A stretch of 64,000 nt of DNA from Microbacterium sp. MYb66 (GTDB taxonomy: Bacteria > Actinomycetota > Actinomycetes > Actinomycetales > Microbacteriaceae): positions 1 to 64,000 of the forward strand of contig NZ_PCOV01000009.1 in the NCBI RefSeq assembly GCF_002979435.1. Reading direction: 5' to 3'. Shown here one piece after another: positions 14,684 to 22,766 of this stretch. The first letter of the stretch is position 1; every line of letters starts with the position of its first letter. The notes beneath the pieces are model-generated. The model saw only the letters and a list, made by a program, of their open reading frames with translations. It ran no database searches and had not been told where the DNA came from. The translations under genes were made by a program, and so were the position numbers.

Positions 14684-15444
14684 CCGGCCTCGCCGTAAAG
14701 GGCCTCTGGAAGGCCTATCCGAACGCCGACCGCAAGGACGAGCTTCTCGTCGCTCTCCAGGACATCGATCTCGAGATCGCCGACAACGAGTTCGTCTGCG
14801 TGCTCGGACCGTCCGGATGCGGTAAAAGCACGCTGCTGCGCCTGGCCGCGGGGCTCGAGAAGCCGAGCCTGGGCACGATAGAGACCTCCAGCCGCCCCTC
14901 CGTCGTGTTCCAGGAACATGGTGTGTTCCCGTGGCTGACGGTCGCCCAGAACATCGGATACCCGCTCAAGCTGCGCGGGCTGAGCCGCGCACAACGGACG
15001 GAGCGAGTGGACCAACTGCTCGACCTCGTCGGGCTCTCCGAGTTCGGCGGGTACTACCCCGCCCAGATCTCCGGCGGGATGCGCCAGCGCACTTCGGTGG
15101 CCCGCGCTCTGGCCGACGACGGCGATCTGCTGCTGATGGACGAGCCGTTCGGCGCTCTCGACGAGCAGACGAGGGTGACTCTTCAGCAGGAGCTGCTCGA
15201 GATCTGGGAGCGGACCTCGAAGGCGGTGATGTTCATCACCCACAGCGTCGACGAGGCTCTGATGCTCGCCGACCGCGTGGTCGTGATGTCGCACCGGCCG
15301 GGGCGGATCATCGACGACATCGAGGTGCCCTTCGGCCGGCCCCGTGACATCGCCGGTCTCCGCCGCGACCCTCGGTACGGCGAGATCACCGCGCGGCTGT
15401 GGTCGCTGCTGGAGAACTCGAAGGAACAGGAACTGGCCTCATGA
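14680..15444 (+). CDS. ABC transporter ATP-binding protein (SsuB/TauB-like)
   Basis: A 254-residue ATPase energising the import system. It shows Walker A GPSGCGKST (about residue 45), signature ISGGMRQR, Walker B LLLMDEPFGALDE and H-loop ITHSVDEA. It is of the nitrate/taurine importer subfamily. The ATG overlaps the stop of the binding protein (ATGA) and its own stop overlaps the permease start, so the three genes are translationally coupled. Confidence 0.92.
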   Translation: MTGLAVKGLWKAYPNADRKDELLVALQDIDLEIADNEFVCVLGPSGCGKSTLLRLAAGLEKPSLGTIETSSRPSVVFQEHGVFPWLTVAQNIGYPLKLRGLSRAQRTERVDQLLDLVGLSEFGGYYPAQISGGMRQRTSVARALADDGDLLLMDEPFGALDEQTRVTLQQELLEIWERTSKAVMFITHSVDEALMLADRVVVMSHRPGRIIDDIEVPFGRPRDIAGLRRDPRYGEITARLWSLLENSKEQELAS

Positions 15445-16256
15445 CCACGATCGCCGACCCGAAGATCGAGGCCCAGCTGAAGGAGGCCGTGAAGGCGGAA
15501 CGAGGATCCGTGTGGGTGCGCCGACTCGGGCCCTACACGCCGCTGCTGATCCTCCTCGTCTGGGAGATCGCGAGCCGGACCGGCCTCCTCGACGCACGAT
15601 TCTTCCCTGCGCCGACGTCGATCATCGAGACGTTCTTCGAGCTGCTCGTCTCCGGCGTCCTGCTGGAGAACATCGGGATCACGCTGTCGCGCATCGCCAT
15701 CGGCTTCGTGCTCGGCGCGATCCCCGGGATCGTGCTCGGCATCCTGCTCGGATCCGTGCGCACGCTCCGCCTGCTGCTGGACCCGATCTTCTCCGCCCTG
15801 CTACCGGTGCCGAAGGTCGCGATCTTCCCGCTGCTGTTGCTGATCTTCGGCCTCGGCGAGACCAGCAAGTACGTCATCGTCGCGATCGGCGTGTTCTTCT
15901 ACCTGCTCTTCAACACGCTCGGTGGCGTCATGCAGACGCCGCCGCTGCTGAACGACGTGGCCAACGCGAACGGGGCGACGCGCCTGCAGCGCTGGATGAC
16001 GGTCTCCTTCCCCTACGCGCTGCCCTCGATCTTCACCGGCATCAAGCTCGCCACCGGTGGTGCCTTCGTCATCATCGCGGCGTCGGAGTTCGTCGGCGCG
16101 AACAGCGGACTCGGGTACATGATCTGGAGCTCCTGGGGCACTTTCGCCGTGTCGAAGATGTACGTCGGCATCGTCACGATCTCGGTGCTCGGCTATGGCG
16201 CGACCGCGTTGTGGGCGCTCCTCGAGCGTCGCGTCGTGCCGTGGGTGAAGTACTGA
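15441..16256 (+). CDS. ABC transporter permease (SsuC/TauC-like)
   Basis: A 271-residue membrane protein with six predicted helices and a BPD_transp_1 domain. The EAA-type loop is near GATRLQRWMTVSFPYALPSI. The N-terminal 40 residues are charged and cytoplasmic. The ATG at 15441 overlaps the ATPase stop; a longer in-frame reading from 15399 is rejected. It completes the three-gene importer and is followed 14 bases later by an Ldh2-family enzyme, which suggests import is linked to catabolism of an imported acid. Confidence 0.92.
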   Translation: MTTIADPKIEAQLKEAVKAERGSVWVRRLGPYTPLLILLVWEIASRTGLLDARFFPAPTSIIETFFELLVSGVLLENIGITLSRIAIGFVLGAIPGIVLGILLGSVRTLRLLLDPIFSALLPVPKVAIFPLLLLIFGLGETSKYVIVAIGVFFYLLFNTLGGVMQTPPLLNDVANANGATRLQRWMTVSFPYALPSIFTGIKLATGGAFVIIAASEFVGANSGLGYMIWSSWGTFAVSKMYVGIVTISVLGYGATALWALLERRVVPWVKY

Positions 16257-16270
16257 GCGGAGCGGGCACG

Positions 16271-17242
16271 ATGAAGGTCGAAGCACAGGAGACTCTCGCC
16301 GCTCTCCGCCATGCACTGCAGGCAGCCGCGCCGGAGGGCGAACGGGACGACATCGCCCTCGCCGCGTTCTGGTTGCTCCAGGCAGAGGTGCTCGGGCTGC
16401 CGGAGTTCGGCATCCGGATGCTGAGACGCGACCTCGAGCGGCTCACCCACGGTCCTGATGCGAGTTCGACGACGGATGAGGCGGTCACGATCAGCTCCAT
16501 CGATGCCACCGGTGTCCCGGGAGTGGTCGCACTCGCCTCGGCCGTGCACCGCGCTTCCCGCGGAGTCGAGGCGCACGGTCTGGCGCTCATCGGGATCCGG
16601 GGCGTCGGCGCACTCGGCATCCTCGGCCTCGCCGCCCGATCCCTCGCAGCACAGGGGTCCGTCGCGCTCATCGCCGCTCAGTCTCCGGCATCCGTCGCGC
16701 CCTGGGGCGCGCGGACCGCGGCGATCGGAACGAATCCGCTCGCCGTGGGAGCACCACGGACGGACGCTCCTCCCCTCGTCGTGGACTACGCGACCTCGGC
16801 GCTCACGCTCGCAGCCGTCCGCGAAGCACGCGAGTCCGGGCGGAGCCTCCCGGACGGCACCGCCGTGGACGCCGCGGGGCAGATCACCACCGATCCCGCC
16901 TCCGTCGCCGCTCTCCTGCCCACCGGGCTCGTCGGATCCCTCACCGGCTTGGTGATCGAGCTCCTCGCGGGGGTCGCGGTCGGCGGGCGGGTCACCGACT
17001 CGGAGACGCCGACCGGTCGCGGCGCGGTCATCATCGCCTTCGACCCCGCGCGTGCCGGTGGAACCGACGCCGCAGCCGCCGCATCCGCTCTGGATCGGGA
17101 CTGGCGCGCCGCAGGAGGACATCTCCCCGCACGCTTCGACGTCCTGGCCACCGACCCGGCGCAGCTGCCCGCGTCGATGGACGTCGACGACGACTCCGTC
17201 CACTGGCTCCGGAGCCGCGCCGAAGGGCACCGCGGCGCATGA
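16271..17242 (+). CDS. Ldh2 (malate/L-lactate/sulfolactate) family NAD(P)-dependent dehydrogenase
   Basis: A 323-residue member of the Ldh2/YlbC family, whose members act on malate, L-sulfolactate, ureidoglycolate, 2,3-diketogulonate or piperideine-2-carboxylate. Visible marks are a helical N-terminus, then IDATGVPGVVALASAVHRAS, GIRGVGALGILGLAARSLA, and the dinucleotide-site segment AAIGTNPLAVGAPR followed by VVDYATSAL. The family His in the usual S-x-H-G motif is not clearly present, and the N-terminal part is shorter and more divergent than usual, so substrate and even activity are uncertain. Start ATG 16271. The next gene overlaps by 4 bases. Confidence 0.75.
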   Translation: MKVEAQETLAALRHALQAAAPEGERDDIALAAFWLLQAEVLGLPEFGIRMLRRDLERLTHGPDASSTTDEAVTISSIDATGVPGVVALASAVHRASRGVEAHGLALIGIRGVGALGILGLAARSLAAQGSVALIAAQSPASVAPWGARTAAIGTNPLAVGAPRTDAPPLVVDYATSALTLAAVREARESGRSLPDGTAVDAAGQITTDPASVAALLPTGLVGSLTGLVIELLAGVAVGGRVTDSETPTGRGAVIIAFDPARAGGTDAAAAASALDRDWRAAGGHLPARFDVLATDPAQLPASMDVDDDSVHWLRSRAEGHRGA

Positions 17243-18618
17243 GTCGGTCCGTCGAATCCCTCACGCTTTCGGTGACGCCCGAGACCGGTCCCCTCTGGGA
17301 GCGCCGGTCGATCACCGTCGCGGGAGCACTCCCCGGTTCTCTGGTGACCGTGCGGGCCGTCACCGCCCGCGACGGCGGCGACTGGGCGGCCCAGGCGACC
17401 TACCTCGCAGACCGCGCCGGCATCGTCGACCTGGGAACGCAGGCTCCGGTCTCCGGCGACTACCGCGTCGCCGATTCGATGGGACTGTTCTGGTCGCAGC
17501 GCCGTGAGGCGGGGACGACCGGATCCGCCGAACCGTCCGACGTCGAGCGTCCGGTGTCCACTGTGCTCACGGCGTGGACCGAGCCGGGAACAGGTCACCT
17601 GGATGTGCCGGGCGAAGGCGCCCCGGCGGCGCAGGATGTCCGCGAGGTGACGCAGTGGCTGCGCGGGGCGGATGTCGAACGCACCGAGATCCGCACCCAT
17701 GGTCTCGTCGGCACGCTCTTCCGCCCCGCCGGCGACGGCCCCTTCCCCACTGTGATCGTGTTGAACGGCTCCGGCGGCGGCATCAACGAAGCGCGTGCCG
17801 CCCAATATGCCTCGCGGGGCATTCAAGCTCTCGCGCTGGGCTACTTCCGTGCTCCCGGGCTGTCCGATCACATCTCCCGCACCCCGCTCGAGTACTTCGA
17901 GAGCGCGCTCCGGTACGTGTCCTCGAACCTCGATCCGAAGGGTGGCAGGGCGATCGTGAGCGGGCAGTCGCGCGGCGGAGAGCTGTCCGTGCTGCTCGCC
18001 GCCACGTACCCGGACCTCATCCTCGGCATCGCCCCCTTCGTCCCCGGTGCCTTCGCCTTCGGTGCACAGGGCGCCGCCGACCCTGCCGAGGGCTGGAGCG
18101 GCCCCACCTGGACGCTCCACGGAGAGCCGCTCGAGCACCTCTGGCACGACAATGCCGGTGTCACCTGGCAGCCGTGGAACGACGAGCCGCCGCCCACCCG
18201 GCACCGGGACGTGTACGTCGACGGCCTGCACGATCGTGGGCTCGCCCGCGCATCCCGCATCCCGATCGAGCGCTTCCGCGGACCTGTCGCGTGCATCTCG
18301 GGACTCGATGACCGCGCCTGGCCCTCCAGCATGGCCTCACGTATCGTGCTCGACACCCTCGAACGGCACCGTCACGCCGCGGAGCGCCTGCACCTCGACT
18401 ACGAGGAAGCCGGCCACGGCATCGCACTCCCGCACCTCCCCAGCACCGACATCGAACGCGTGCACCCGGTCTCGGGCGTGCACTACTCGAACGGCGGCAC
18501 TCCCCGCGGCAACGCCGTCGCGAGCGCACACTCGTTCGAGCAGGTGTGCGCATTCATCCACCGCACCGCCGACCCGACCGCCGGCGACGCGCCCCACTCC
18601 CACGAAGAAGGACGGTAG
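17239..18618 (+). CDS. BAAT/acyl-CoA thioesterase-like alpha/beta hydrolase
   Basis: A 459-residue protein with the two-domain layout of bile-acid-CoA:amino-acid N-acyltransferases and acyl-CoA thioesterases. The N-terminal beta-sandwich spans about residues 1-130 (LSVTPETGPLWERRSITVAG). The C-terminal alpha/beta hydrolase has nucleophile SGQSRGGELSVL (Ser rather than Cys), Asp in SGLDDRAWPS, and His in GHGIALPHLP. Ser favours hydrolysis over acyl transfer. It is coupled to the Ldh2 gene by an ATGA overlap and followed at once by DUF1684, in the same operon as the ABC importer. The substrate is unknown. Confidence 0.82.
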   Translation: MSRSVESLTLSVTPETGPLWERRSITVAGALPGSLVTVRAVTARDGGDWAAQATYLADRAGIVDLGTQAPVSGDYRVADSMGLFWSQRREAGTTGSAEPSDVERPVSTVLTAWTEPGTGHLDVPGEGAPAAQDVREVTQWLRGADVERTEIRTHGLVGTLFRPAGDGPFPTVIVLNGSGGGINEARAAQYASRGIQALALGYFRAPGLSDHISRTPLEYFESALRYVSSNLDPKGGRAIVSGQSRGGELSVLLAATYPDLILGIAPFVPGAFAFGAQGAADPAEGWSGPTWTLHGEPLEHLWHDNAGVTWQPWNDEPPPTRHRDVYVDGLHDRGLARASRIPIERFRGPVACISGLDDRAWPSSMASRIVLDTLERHRHAAERLHLDYEEAGHGIALPHLPSTDIERVHPVSGVHYSNGGTPRGNAVASAHSFEQVCAFIHRTADPTAGDAPHSHEEGR

Positions 18619-18620
18619 CC

Positions 18621-19496
18621 ATGCCCGCGAAGGAACACCTGGAAGGTCAATGGCGGGAATGGCGTCACGCCCGCGTGGCGGAGCTCACGCGTCCCTACGG
18701 ATGGACGGCGCTCGTCGCCCAGCACTGGCTTCGCGACGGTGACGACGGCCTCGTGCTGGAGGGGCTGCCCGGCACGTGGGGCGTCGCTGACGGGAAAGTC
18801 GTCTTCACGCCGCCGGCCGAGGGTCCGAACCTCGTCGTCGACGGGGAGCACCCCACCGGCCCTGTCGAGATCGTCCCGGGACGCAATCAGACGTACGGGC
18901 ACGGACGCAGCGTGCCCGTCTATTTCGGGGTGAGCGAGGTCGAGACCATCCCGCGCACCACCGACGACGGCGACCGCATCTTCGCCGTGCGGGTCCGGGA
19001 TCCGCGCGAGTCTGCCCGCAAGGACTTCTCCGGCCTCGCCGCGTACGAATACGACCCGTCCTGGCGGGTCCCCGCCCACTTCACCCCCGCCCTTCGCGAA
19101 GACGTCGAGCAGATCACCGTCGAGACCGGGGTCCGCGAGACCACGGCCCGCATCGGAACGCTCTCCTTCGAATACGACGGCCGCAGCTATGAACTCGCGC
19201 TGATCGGGAAGGACGCGGCCTCCGGCGTGCAACCCGTCGCGCACATCCGCGACCTGACCAGTGGGAAGACGACCTACGGCGCCGGACGCGTGGTGGAACT
19301 GCAGTTCGCCGATGAATCCGGCGAACGGATCGACCACATCGACTTCAACTACCTGACCGCGCTCCCCTGCGCCTTCACGAACTTCGTCACCTGCCCGCTC
19401 CCCCCGAGCCAGAACCATCTGGACTTCGAGGTCCTGGCCGGTGAGAAGAAGCCGGACGTCGACATCGACCGAGTGCTCACGTTCCAGAGCACCTGA
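18621..19496 (+). CDS. DUF1684 domain protein
   Basis: A 291-residue protein of the DUF1684 family, unknown in function and widespread in actinobacteria and bacteroidetes. Diagnostic are the N-terminal WREWRHARVAELTRPYGWTA, then RDPRESARKDFSGLAAYEYD, and the C-terminal HIDFNYLTALPCAFTNFVTC with LPPSQN. The start ATG 18621 has AAGGACGG upstream and lies 2 bases after the BAAT-like stop, so it is in the operon. It is soluble with no signal peptide. The conserved cysteines and asparagines at the C-terminus hint at an enzyme. Confidence 0.85.
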   Translation: MPAKEHLEGQWREWRHARVAELTRPYGWTALVAQHWLRDGDDGLVLEGLPGTWGVADGKVVFTPPAEGPNLVVDGEHPTGPVEIVPGRNQTYGHGRSVPVYFGVSEVETIPRTTDDGDRIFAVRVRDPRESARKDFSGLAAYEYDPSWRVPAHFTPALREDVEQITVETGVRETTARIGTLSFEYDGRSYELALIGKDAASGVQPVAHIRDLTSGKTTYGAGRVVELQFADESGERIDHIDFNYLTALPCAFTNFVTCPLPPSQNHLDFEVLAGEKKPDVDIDRVLTFQST

Positions 19497-19504
19497 CCTG
19501 CTCC

Positions 19505-19538
19505 GGACCGGGCCGCGGGAGGACTCGCGGCCCGGTCC
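19505..19538 (+). terminator. Hairpin after the ABC/hydrolase operon
   Basis: GGACCGGGCCGCG (19505-19517) pairs with CGCGGCCCGGTCC (19526-19538), 13 base pairs with loop GGAGGACT. It starts 9 bases after the DUF1684 stop. There is no T tract, so termination may be partial. Confidence 0.6.
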
Positions 19539-19563
19539 CAGCCAGCACTGCTACGGTGGGCAG

Positions 19564-19580
19564 GTCGGCAGCTTGCCGAC
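19564..19580. promoter_or_regulatory. Inverted repeat upstream of the DUF1611 gene
   Basis: GTCGGCA-GCT-TGCCGAC is a perfect 7-base inverted repeat 86 bases before the DUF1611 start. It is a possible operator, though a small hairpin in the leader is an alternative. Confidence 0.4.
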
Positions 19581-19665
19581 ATCAGGGAAGACTTCTCGTC
19601 GACCAACGGGCCTCATCGGTCATTTCGTTCTCCGTCGCCTCCTCTGTGTGAGCCCGAGGAGCGTC

Positions 19666-20823
19666 ATGCCCACCCCGTCAGTTCCCTCTTTCACCGACCC
19701 TGCACACGCGTGGGCGGCCCCCATCGCGCTGCCGACCGGTACGACGGCGATCGTCTACTGCGAAGGCCAGTTCGGCGAGCAGGACGGGAAGACCGCGAAC
19801 GGACTCGTGCGCCATTCCGAGAAATACGAGATCCTCAGCGTCATCGACTCCACCCATGCGGGCGCGGATGCCGGGATGCTGCTGGACGGGCTCCCGAACG
19901 GCATCCCGATCCTCGACGGTCTCCACACGGCGATCGCTCACGCCGGGCACGTACCGGACTACCTGATCTGTGGTGTGGCTCCCGCCGACGGACTGCTCTC
20001 CGCGGATCAGCGCACCGTGCTGCTCGACGGCATCGCGCGCGGGATGCACATCATCAACGGCCTGCACGAGTTCCTCACGGACGATGCCGAGTTCGTGGCC
20101 GCCGCGCTGCTCGCCCAGGTCACCATCACCGACATCCGTCGCCCCCGCGACAAGAAGGACCTGCACCTGTTCTCGGGGCGCATCTTCGACGTGACCTGCC
20201 CCCGCATCACGATCCTCGGCACCGACGGCGCGATCGGCAAGCGCACCACGGCCACGATCCTGGTGCGCGCGCTGAACGAGCGCGGAGTCCACGCGGTGAT
20301 GGTCGGCACAGGCCAGACCACGATCATCCAGGGCGGTCGCTACGGCGTCGCGCTCGACGCCCTCGTCCCGCAGTTCTGCTCCGGAGAGGTCGAGAACCAG
20401 GTCGTCGCCGCATTCGAGGGCGAAGACCCGGACGTGATCATCGTCGAGGGCCAGGGCGCGCTCAGCCATCCGGCTTACATCACGTCCGCTCACATCCTCC
20501 GCGGCAGCCAGCCCGCCGGCGTCATCGTCCAGCACGCCCCCGGACGCAAGGTCCTCGGCGACTTCCCGATGGTCGCGATGCCGACCGTCGCCAGCGAGAT
20601 CGCTCTGATCGAGGCGTTCGCCGACACCCGCGTGATCGGGGTCACCGTCAACCACGAGAACCTCTCGAACGATCAGCTCGCCACCTCGATCGACGACATC
20701 GAGCTCGAGACCGGGTTGCCGGCGACCGATCCGCTGACTCGGCCGCTGGCCGAGCTGGTCGACATGGTCCTCCAGGCCTTCCCCGCCCTCACCCCTCGGA
20801 CGACCACCCGTAGCGCCGCCTGA
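19666..20823 (+). CDS. DUF1611 (DgcN-type) protein, P-loop NTPase fold
   Basis: A 385-residue protein of the DUF1611 family. One member, DgcN, is described as acting with DgcA in D-glutamate metabolism by N-acetylation. The N-terminal Rossmann-like domain has AIVYCEGQFGE and SVIDSTHAGADAGMLLDG. The C-terminal P-loop-like domain has ITILGTDGAIGKRTTA, MVGTGQTTIIQGG and VIIVEGQGALSHPAY. No DgcA epimerase is adjacent. The start ATG 19666 is preceded by GAGGAG. It follows the ABC/Ldh2/hydrolase operon with a 169-base gap containing a hairpin and an inverted repeat, and may be a separate unit of the same pathway. Confidence 0.82.
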   Translation: MPTPSVPSFTDPAHAWAAPIALPTGTTAIVYCEGQFGEQDGKTANGLVRHSEKYEILSVIDSTHAGADAGMLLDGLPNGIPILDGLHTAIAHAGHVPDYLICGVAPADGLLSADQRTVLLDGIARGMHIINGLHEFLTDDAEFVAAALLAQVTITDIRRPRDKKDLHLFSGRIFDVTCPRITILGTDGAIGKRTTATILVRALNERGVHAVMVGTGQTTIIQGGRYGVALDALVPQFCSGEVENQVVAAFEGEDPDVIIVEGQGALSHPAYITSAHILRGSQPAGVIVQHAPGRKVLGDFPMVAMPTVASEIALIEAFADTRVIGVTVNHENLSNDQLATSIDDIELETGLPATDPLTRPLAELVDMVLQAFPALTPRTTTRSAA

Positions 20824-21373
20824 GGGCGAGCGCGACGCGGTCGTAGCGACCGCGATCGAGCGCGGCCGCCTCACGCCGCAGCCCTCGCTCGTGGACACTG
20901 TAGAGCTGTTCGACGTCGACCCAGGACTCACGCCCCTGCGAATCCCAGTCGCCACTGCCGATGGAGAGGTAGTCGCGATCGCCGTCATGAGCCTTGCTGG
21001 TCATCCGCACCGCGAACACGCGATCTGGGGACTCGCGGCCGATGACGAGGACCGGGCGGTCTTTGCCGCGTCCGTCGTTCTCCTCGTACGGGACCCAGGT
21101 CCACACGACCTCCCCGGCATCCGGAGCGCCGTCGCGGTCCGGGGCGTACCCGACCCGCAGGTCTCGGATGCCGTCGGGGTCGATCCGGACCGTCGCGGTG
21201 CCGTGCTGACGCCCTCGTGCCTCCTCCGAAGCCGCGGATCCCGACGCGTCCGGCGAAGGCCGCAGACGCGCATCCGGGCGCCTCGGAGCTGAACTCCGAG
21301 ACGCCCGGCCGGATCCCACCACCTTGAGCAGGATCTCCGCGAGTGTTGCCAGGATGCCGTTGGTCTTGCTCAC
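20789..21373 (-). CDS. PemK/MazF-like protein
   Basis: A 194-residue protein. The first 80 residues are a low-complexity, Arg/Ser/Ala-rich extension. The C-terminal part is PemK/MazF-like: GEVVWTWVPYEENDGRGKDR, PVLVIGRES, VRMTSKAHDG, then a WVDVEQLYSV strand. MazF-type toxins are endoribonucleases, but lone actinobacterial relatives of this type have no antitoxin beside them and their role is unproven. None is visible here. The start is GTG 21373. Its 3' end overlaps the converging DUF1611 gene by 35 bases. Confidence 0.75.
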   Translation of the reverse strand: MSKTNGILATLAEILLKVVGSGRASRSSAPRRPDARLRPSPDASGSAASEEARGRQHGTATVRIDPDGIRDLRVGYAPDRDGAPDAGEVVWTWVPYEENDGRGKDRPVLVIGRESPDRVFAVRMTSKAHDGDRDYLSIGSGDWDSQGRESWVDVEQLYSVHERGLRREAAALDRGRYDRVALALRRRYGWSSEG

Positions 21374-21393
21374 ACGGTCACCCTAACCGCAGA

Positions 21394-22632
21394 TCACGCG
21401 TCCGCGAGTGCGTACCCCTCCTCGCCGTGCACGACCTGGTCGACACCGGCGATCTCATCCTCGTTCGTCACGCGGAAGCCGATCGTCTTCTCGATCGCGA
21501 AGCCGATGATGAACGCGACCACGAAGGAGTAGATCAGGACGCCGAGGGCGGCGATCACCTGGACGGCGAGCTGACGGGCGTCGCCACCGACGAACAGGCC
21601 GGTCTCGGTCGCGAAGAAGCCGAGGTACAGCGTTCCGATGAGTCCACCGACGAGGTGGATGCCGACCACGTCGAGTGAGTCGTCGAACCCGAGACGGAAC
21701 TTCAGCTCGATCGCGAGAGCGCAGACGACACCGGCGAGGGCACCGAGCAGCAGCGCCCAGCCCGGCGTCAGGTTGGCGCATGCAGGGGTGATCGCGACGA
21801 GACCCGCGACCGCACCGGATGCCGCGCCGACCGAGGTGGGCTTGCCGTCCTTGATCTTCTCGACCAGGATCCAGCCGAGGATGGCCGCAGCCGTCGCACC
21901 GAGGGTGTTCAGACCGATCAGGCCGACTCCACCCATGTCCTCCGCGAGCCACTCCGCGCCGGCGTTGAAGCCGAACCAGCCGAACCACAGCAGCGCGGCG
22001 CCGAGCAGCGTCAGCGGCACGTTGTGCGGCTTCAGGATGCCCTTCTGGAAGCCGATGCGCTTGCCGAGGACCAGAGCCAGCGCCAGAGCGGCCGCGCCGG
22101 CGTTGATGTGCACCGCGGTTCCACCGGCGTAGTCGATCACGCCGATGCCGCTGTCCTCGCCGAAGAGCGTGGTACCGAGGTTCATGATCCAGCCGCCTCC
22201 CCAGACCCAGGCGGCGACCGGGAAGTAGCCGACCGTGGCGAAGATGCCGGCGAAGATCAGCCAGCTGCCGAACTTCGCGCGGTCGGCGATGGCTCCGGAG
22301 ATCAGCGCGACCGTGATGATCGCGAAGGTCGCACCATAGGCGACACCGAGGAGCGCCACGTTCGATCCTTCACCCGAGGCCAGGCTCGAGAGCCCGAAGT
22401 CGGCGAAGGGGTTGCCGGCGAAGGCGGTCGGGCTGTCGACGGCGCTCATCGAGAAGCCGAAGAGAATCCACAGCACGGCGACAAGGCCGATCGAGCCGAA
22501 GCTCATCATCATCATGCTGACGACGCTCTTCGCCTTGACGAGCCCGCCATAGAAGAAGGCGACGCCGGGCGTCATGAGCAGAACCAGCGCTGTCGCGGTG
22601 ATCGCCCACGAGATGTTGCCGGGAGCATCCAT
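21394..22632 (-). CDS. amt: Ammonium transporter Amt
   Basis: A 412-residue channel-like membrane protein with 11 predicted helices that takes up ammonium/ammonia. It opens with VLLMTPGVAFFYGGLVKAKS, the Amt signature start. The pore histidine motif is in GGTAVHINAGAAALA, and a second conserved stretch is DSLDVVGIHLVGG. The cytoplasmic tail is short. No glnK/glnD follow; the next downstream gene is PemK-like. A box with three half-sites of the GlnR consensus lies upstream, consistent with nitrogen control. Confidence 0.95.
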   Translation of the reverse strand: MDAPGNISWAITATALVLLMTPGVAFFYGGLVKAKSVVSMMMMSFGSIGLVAVLWILFGFSMSAVDSPTAFAGNPFADFGLSSLASGEGSNVALLGVAYGATFAIITVALISGAIADRAKFGSWLIFAGIFATVGYFPVAAWVWGGGWIMNLGTTLFGEDSGIGVIDYAGGTAVHINAGAAALALALVLGKRIGFQKGILKPHNVPLTLLGAALLWFGWFGFNAGAEWLAEDMGGVGLIGLNTLGATAAAILGWILVEKIKDGKPTSVGAASGAVAGLVAITPACANLTPGWALLLGALAGVVCALAIELKFRLGFDDSLDVVGIHLVGGLIGTLYLGFFATETGLFVGGDARQLAVQVIAALGVLIYSFVVAFIIGFAIEKTIGFRVTNEDEIAGVDQVVHGEEGYALADA

Positions 22633-22683
22633 AGGAAAACCTCACATCCGAAGTAATTGAGAGCTTCAGTGTGACGACCTGCG

Positions 22684-22721
22684 GTTTCGTCAATGCGTGA
22701 GGTTTGTTTCCTCGCGGTTAC
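22684..22721 (-). promoter_or_regulatory. GlnR-type box upstream of amt
   Basis: On the minus strand GTAAC (22721-22717), six bases, GAAAC (22710-22706), then 17 bases and GAAAC (22688-22684). Half-sites are at 11- and 22-base steps, matching the four-half-site GlnR layout with the third half-site (CACGC) degenerate. It ends 51 bases before the amt ATG. The assignment uses the published consensus from memory. Confidence 0.6.
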
Positions 22722-22766
22722 AGCGCGGCTCCGCCTGTGAACATCGCGTTACGCCGATCTGCGGGC

